64,000 nucleotides of DNA from Iris pallida (Eukaryota > Streptophyta > Magnoliopsida > Asparagales > Iridaceae), in contig JANAVB010033216.1 in NCBI GenBank assembly GCA_029216955.1, forward strand, positions 7,365,138 to 7,429,137, written 5' to 3'. The position numbers and the translations under genes were made by a program. The notes beneath the pieces are model-generated. The model was not told the origin of the DNA. It worked only from the letters and a program-made list of their open reading frames with translations, and ran no database searches. Below, piece after piece: positions 59,901-64,000 of the stretch (the stretch's first letter is position 1; the number at the start of each line of letters is the position of its first letter).

Positions 59901-60369
59901 TGTTAGAAATTTATTGTACCCTGTCGATTCATGAGATGAAGAACATAAATTAAATTGCGGAAGCGTACCTGAATCCATTGCTAGACTTGATGGATCTTGA
60001 AGCGAGCATCTCTTTCTTGGGTTCGATCTTCCAACTTGCTACGACCCTTAATGACAAAGAAGAATCTGAATCCTTTGTCCCTCTCTTTCTGTTGATGGGG
60101 ATGCAGAAGAGAAAAAAAAAACTTCTCTTTGGTGGTCGTATAAGTTGGGGGCCATAACCCTGATGAATACATATATTTATATGTTTTGATATTTCTAATT
60201 TGGCCCCTCATCAAATTAGAATTATCTCTGATATCTACACATTAATTCCATGACAATTATACCCTTAAGCCAATTTTCAAATATACCACTTTAATTTGGC
60301 TTAATTATTTAGATAGCCCAACACAATTAATTTTACATGTGTGGCCCATATTATTGAATAATTCTAACA
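59901..60369 (-). repeat. 3' LTR of the copia element
   Basis: This 469-bp LTR has perfect 8-base inverted ends (TGTTAGAA/TTCTAACA). The bases just outside on the left are GTAGT, the presumed target duplication, whose partner is outside the window. Confidence 0.88.
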
Positions 60370-60386
60370 ATCTCCCACTGGGCCAC
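60370..60386 (-). other. Polypurine tract of the copia element
   Basis: The minus strand reads GTGGCCCAGTGGGAGAT directly before the LTR start TGTTAGAA. This is the usual place and composition. Confidence 0.85.
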
Positions 60387-60789
60387 ATATGTAACCTTAT
60401 AATTATGTTAACCTTAGTGAGCTCATAAATTGTTATCTTAATCCTTAGGGTATATCCGGACAATCTCGTCCATTAACCATATCAACATAGGATCAAAGCG
60501 GCATTCGTCACATATAGCGTAACTAAACCATCTATGGTCACATATACCAATATAGCTAAATGATATAGATCAATCATGGATGCGCAACATGGAAATTACA
60601 CGTAATATGATCAATACATGTCTATTTTCAACTGGTCCTCCTTAACTTTAGTGAGATCATTACTTAACATAATGAAAACAGAATGAACTGAATTTCCATA
60701 TATCTGATCAGATAAATATCCAAAATACTTTAATACATAAATGTGTCCAAAACTAAATAGCACCCAAATACATAAAATACAAACTCCCA
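60387..60789 (-). other. 3' untranslated region of the copia element
   Basis: AT-rich, no gene. It lies between the polyprotein end and the polypurine tract. Confidence 0.7.
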
Positions 60790-61461
60790 CTAAATTGACA
60801 TATCATCAAATAAGATAACACCCATATGAGCAGTGTGCTCATAAAAGACCTTGGATGGTAACCCTTTTGTGAGCGGATCCGCTAACATGGAGTTTGTCCC
60901 AATGTGCTCTATGGACACTTCACCATTCTGAATTCTCTCCTTCATAACTCGAAACTTTATGTCAATATGCTTTGACTTATACGAGCTCCTATTGTTATTA
61001 GAATATAGTACTGCCGATTTATTGTCACAATATAACTTAAATGGTCTTTCAACATCCTCCAGAATGCGCAGCCCAGTGACAAATTTTCGTAACCATATTC
61101 CATGATTAGATGCCTCAAAATATGCTATAAACTCTGCTGCCATTGTGGACGAAGCTATGAGTGTTTGTTTGACACTCTTCCAAGATATAGCTCCTCCAGC
61201 TAACAGGTAAACATAACCTAATGTGGATCTCCTGCTGTCTTGGTATCCAGCAAAATTGGAGTCGGAATACCCTATGATCTCCAGCTGATTCGATCTCCTG
61301 TAAGTGAGCATGTAACCCTTTGTTCTCTGTAAGTATCTCATGACCCGTTTAGCTGCTTTCCAATGATCCTTTCCAGGGTTACTTAAATATCTGCCTAGAA
61401 TTCCAACTATGTATGCAATATCCGGACGCATACACACCTGAGCATACATTAGACTCCCCAC
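60790..61461 (-). pseudogene. Copia RNase H domain and polyprotein C-terminus
   Basis: Begins GSLMYAQVCMRPDIAYIVG (end of RT/connection). RNase H follows with Asp in GYSDSNFAGYQDSRRS, Glu in MAAEFIAYFEAS, Asp in LYCDNKSAVLYSNNNRSS and Asp in KHIDIKFRVMKE. ADPLTKGLPSKVF is the conserved end. All four acidic residues are kept. A TAA just upstream (61480-61482) separates it from the RT. Confidence 0.92.
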
Positions 61462-61462
61462 T

Positions 61463-62222
61463 GCTGATGAATAGGGGATTAATTATATTTCCTTAATTTT
61501 AAAGCTATTCTTATGGCACTGATTGAGACTGAACTTGTCTCCTTTAGCGACTGTGGTGTCACCTGGTTTGTATTCCTGCATGCCAAATCTTTTAAGCACT
61601 TTATCGATATAGCTCTTTTGTGATAATCTAAGAATACCTCGAGAACGATCTCGGTGTATTTGAATTCCTAATACAAAAGAGGCATCACCAAGATCTTTCA
61701 TCTCAAAGTTATTTGATAGAAATTTCTTAGTGTCATGCAATATGCCTATATCATTTGTGGCAAGTAGTATGTCATCAACATACAAAACCATAAAAATAAT
61801 TTTACTCCCACTGAATTTGTGATACACACAATCTTCAACAATATTAACCTCAAAACCAAACGAGATAACAACTTGGTGAAATTTATAGTACCACTAACGA
61901 AAAGCTTGCTTGAGTCCATAAATAGATTTTGTCAATTTGCAAACCATATTCTTTGGATCTTCCGACCAAAGTTTTCTAGCTGCACCATATAAATAGTTTC
62001 GTCAATGTTACCATTGAGAAACGTCATTTTGACATCCATTTGATGTAACTCAAGATCAAAATGTGCAACAAGTGCCATGATTGTTCTAAAAGAGTCTTTC
62101 GAAGAAACCGGAGAGAAAGTCTCTTTAAAATCAATCCCTTCCTTTTGAGTAAAGCCTTTAGCTACAAGACGTGCTTTATATCTCTCCACATTACCCTTCG
62201 AATCCTTCTTGGTTTTAAATAT
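61463..62222 (-). pseudogene. Copia reverse transcriptase (broken)
   Basis: From right to left: VERYKARLVAKGFTQKEGID, LELHQMDVKMTFLNG with the first catalytic Asp, then a frameshift near 61985 after MVQLENF. The frame resumes before FMVLYVDDILLATNDIG (YVDD box, near 61780), then FEMKDLGDASFVLGIQIHRD. The usual MDVKTAFLNG reads MDVKMTFLNG. Confidence 0.9.
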
Positions 62223-62549
62223 TCATTTACAACCAATGGGCTTCACATCTTTTGGTAATGGGACAAGTTTCCAAACTTTATTGTCTTGCATGGACTTATA
62301 CTCCCCATTCATTGCATCAATCCACTTTTGAGAATTGGAACTTTCTATGGCCTGACGGAAGTTGATTGGATCATCTTCCAATATTCTATGGTCTTCCTCA
62401 TGTTCCTGGAGAAATATGATAGAATCATCCGAAATTGCATTTCTTCTTTCTCTGGTGGACCGTCTTAATGGCACCAATTCTTGAGGTTATTGAGTTTGTT
62501 CCTCAGGAACAACTGCCTCATCTTGAATGGGGGGTGCCTCTATGTTTTC
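62223..62549 (-). pseudogene. Copia integrase-RT linker
   Basis: Contains PLRRSTRERRNAISDD and SNSQKWIDAMNGEYKSM, the typical lead-in to copia RT. Stops at 62550-62552 (TAA), 62487-62489 (TAA) and 62223-62225 (TGA, where a Trp codon is expected before IFKTK) break it. Confidence 0.85.
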
Positions 62550-63743
62550 TTATTGAGGTAGCTCAACATCGACTTGTAGAGGTAATTCAATATTGTCTTG
62601 TTGAGGTTCCGAATTCACTTCTTGATCAATGACAGGTACAAAAATCTGCACATCGTCAAAAGTAAGAGTAGGGATCGTAACCGATTCCTCCTCAAATACA
62701 ATGTCCTTAACTTTATTTCTTCCCCCAAACTCAACATCCTCAAAAAATATAGCAGTTTCCGTCTCAAAAATTGTCCTTTTAGTGGGATCGTAAAATTTAT
62801 AACCCCTTGATCGCTCCGTATAGCCAATAAAGTAGCTGCTTACAATTTTGGGGTCCAATTTCTTTTCATATGGCCTATAAGGCCTTGCCTCAACTGGACA
62901 ACCCCAAATATGTAAATGCTTCAAACTAGGTTTTCTACATGTCCAAAGCTTATAAGGTGTTTTTGCAGCCGCTTTAGTTGGCACTCTATTCAGAATGTAA
63001 GCTGATGTTTTAAGTGCTTCACCCCAAAGTGACTCTAGTAAGGTAGAATGACTAATCATACTCCTCACCATATCCTTAAGAGTCCTATTTCGTCTTTCAG
63101 CTACACCATTCATGCTAGGTGATCCTGGCATGGTGTACTGTGGGACGATTCTACATTCCTCTAGGAATTTAGCAAACGGTCCTGGACGTTGTTCACCTGA
63201 TCCATCAGATCTACCGTAGTATTCTCCTCCGCGATCAGACCTGACGAATTTTATTCTTCTGTTGAGTTGGTTCTCAACTTCAACTTTAAATGATATGAAC
63301 ACATCCAAAGACTGGGATTTCTTATGAATGAGATATAGGTAGCCATATCTAGAATAGTCGTCTATGAATGATATAAAATATTCATGACCATTCCAAGAAG
63401 CCGAAGGGAATGGTCCACAGATAACAGTATGAATCAATTCTAAGACTTTTGTAGACCTATTAGCACCTAATCTCTTTGTTTTGGTCTGTTTTCCCTTTAC
63501 ACATTCAACACAGACATTAAAGTCTGTGAAATCAAGGGAATCCAAAATCCTATCAGACATAAGTCGTTTAACTCTATTTCTAGAGATGTGACATAATCGC
63601 TTGTGCCATAATGAGGCTGAATTTTCATTATTAATTTTGTGTTTAGTACCACGTGACTCCACATGCAAGGTTTCATTATAAGATGCAATAAGTTTCAAGT
63701 GAATATAGGTTATCATAAACATTAAGGAAACTATTACCAACAA
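62550..63743 (-). pseudogene. Copia integrase, first catalytic Asp lost
   Basis: The HHCC module is [17 protein letters not shown] with CVECVKGK. In the DDE core the first position is Val ([11 protein letters not shown], usually HTDICGP). The second Asp is present in [13 protein letters not shown] and the Glu in [13 protein letters not shown]. The C-terminal region with [32 protein letters not shown] and FFEDVEF is typical. The domain is otherwise long and intact. Confidence 0.92.
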
Positions 63744-64000
63744 TATTTGAATTTAAAGATAGACTAAACTTATTGTTTCCAAATGAACAATGGTAACCAG
63801 ATTTGTCCAGTAAGGAAACTGAAACTAAATTCCGTCTAAAAGACGGTACAACAAAAGTGTCTATCAAATCCAAATAATAATCGATTTCCAATAATAACCT
63901 AAAATGTCCTATTGCTTCCACTTATACCGACTTGTCGTCACCCACATAGATGTATCTTTCACCATTAATTGGCTTTCGGTAGCTCAGACAACCTTGTCTA
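63676..64000 (-). pseudogene. Copia pre-integrase region (partial)
   Basis: RRNLVSVSLLDKSGYHCSF and [10 protein letters not shown] are typical of the stretch between protease and integrase. It is in a different frame from the integrase, with the shift near 63690-63700. A TAA lies just upstream, near 63925. It continues past the window end. Confidence 0.8.

Larger units (their letters stand above)
59901..64000 (-). mobile_element. Ty1/copia retrotransposon, 3' part (runs off the window)
   Basis: Read right to left: pre-integrase region, integrase, reverse transcriptase, RNase H, 3' untranslated region, polypurine tract and 3' LTR. The order integrase before RT defines Ty1/copia. The 5' LTR, gag and the protease active site lie beyond 64000. 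The coding frame has several stops and at least two frameshifts, and the first integrase Asp is lost, so this copy is dead. Confidence 0.93.

Overview
The window is plant nuclear DNA made almost entirely of nested transposable elements. The evidence is Tat-type Ty3/gypsy and Ty1/copia polyproteins, a Mutator-like element (MULE) with plant-style transposase, long solo LTRs, GT-AG introns and captured plastid DNA carrying trnS-GGA and ycf3 in the divergent order I recall from angiosperm plastomes. The species cannot be named. I recognise no host gene.

Layout. 1-640: unassigned flank. 646-13677: a complete Tat/Ogre-like LTR retrotransposon (LTRs of about 1.28 kb, target duplication GAGCC) whose gag-pol is one frame broken by nine stops and one frameshift. 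It also carries a two-exon gene on the opposite strand. 13683-24521: decayed gypsy debris, including an RT scrap, a truncated LTR, a solo LTR (18004-21825, duplication TCAAG), and a minus-strand LTR with an initiator-Met-type primer site but no coding interior. 24604-39657: another solo LTR (duplication GAGGG), split by a 12-kb MULE at 26352-38322 (9-bp duplication TTGTTTATT). 40661-44878: a third solo LTR (duplication GGTCA) holding a foldback element and an array of TTGACC boxes. 44884-48691: mostly unassigned, with a plant-mobile-domain scrap and degenerate telomere-like repeats. 49005-59369: a 5.2-kb direct tandem duplication with 6-bp microhomology at its edges. Each copy holds most of an LTR, a hAT-like element that has captured plastid DNA, and the start of another LTR. 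59901-64000: the 3' part of a Ty1/copia element on the minus strand.

Most notable is the MULE. It encodes (i) a MuDR-type transposase, (ii) a multi-exon protein ending in a Ulp1/C48-like peptidase domain, and (iii) a small acidic intronless protein with four VKEE motifs. Its introns and spacers, but not its exons, are filled with roughly a hundred near-copies of a short palindrome (CGGAGAATG-N-CATTCTCCG). The small protein is recognisably homologous to the product of the antisense gene in the Tat element, so a class I and a class II element in one window share an accessory gene. The Tat element has its own heavily repeated short motif (ATGCGGCTC) in its LTRs, its 3' region and the intron of its antisense gene. 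An accessory gene plus a dispersed short motif in non-coding DNA recalls the VANC anti-silencing system of Arabidopsis VANDAL elements. That comparison is inference, not something the sequence proves.
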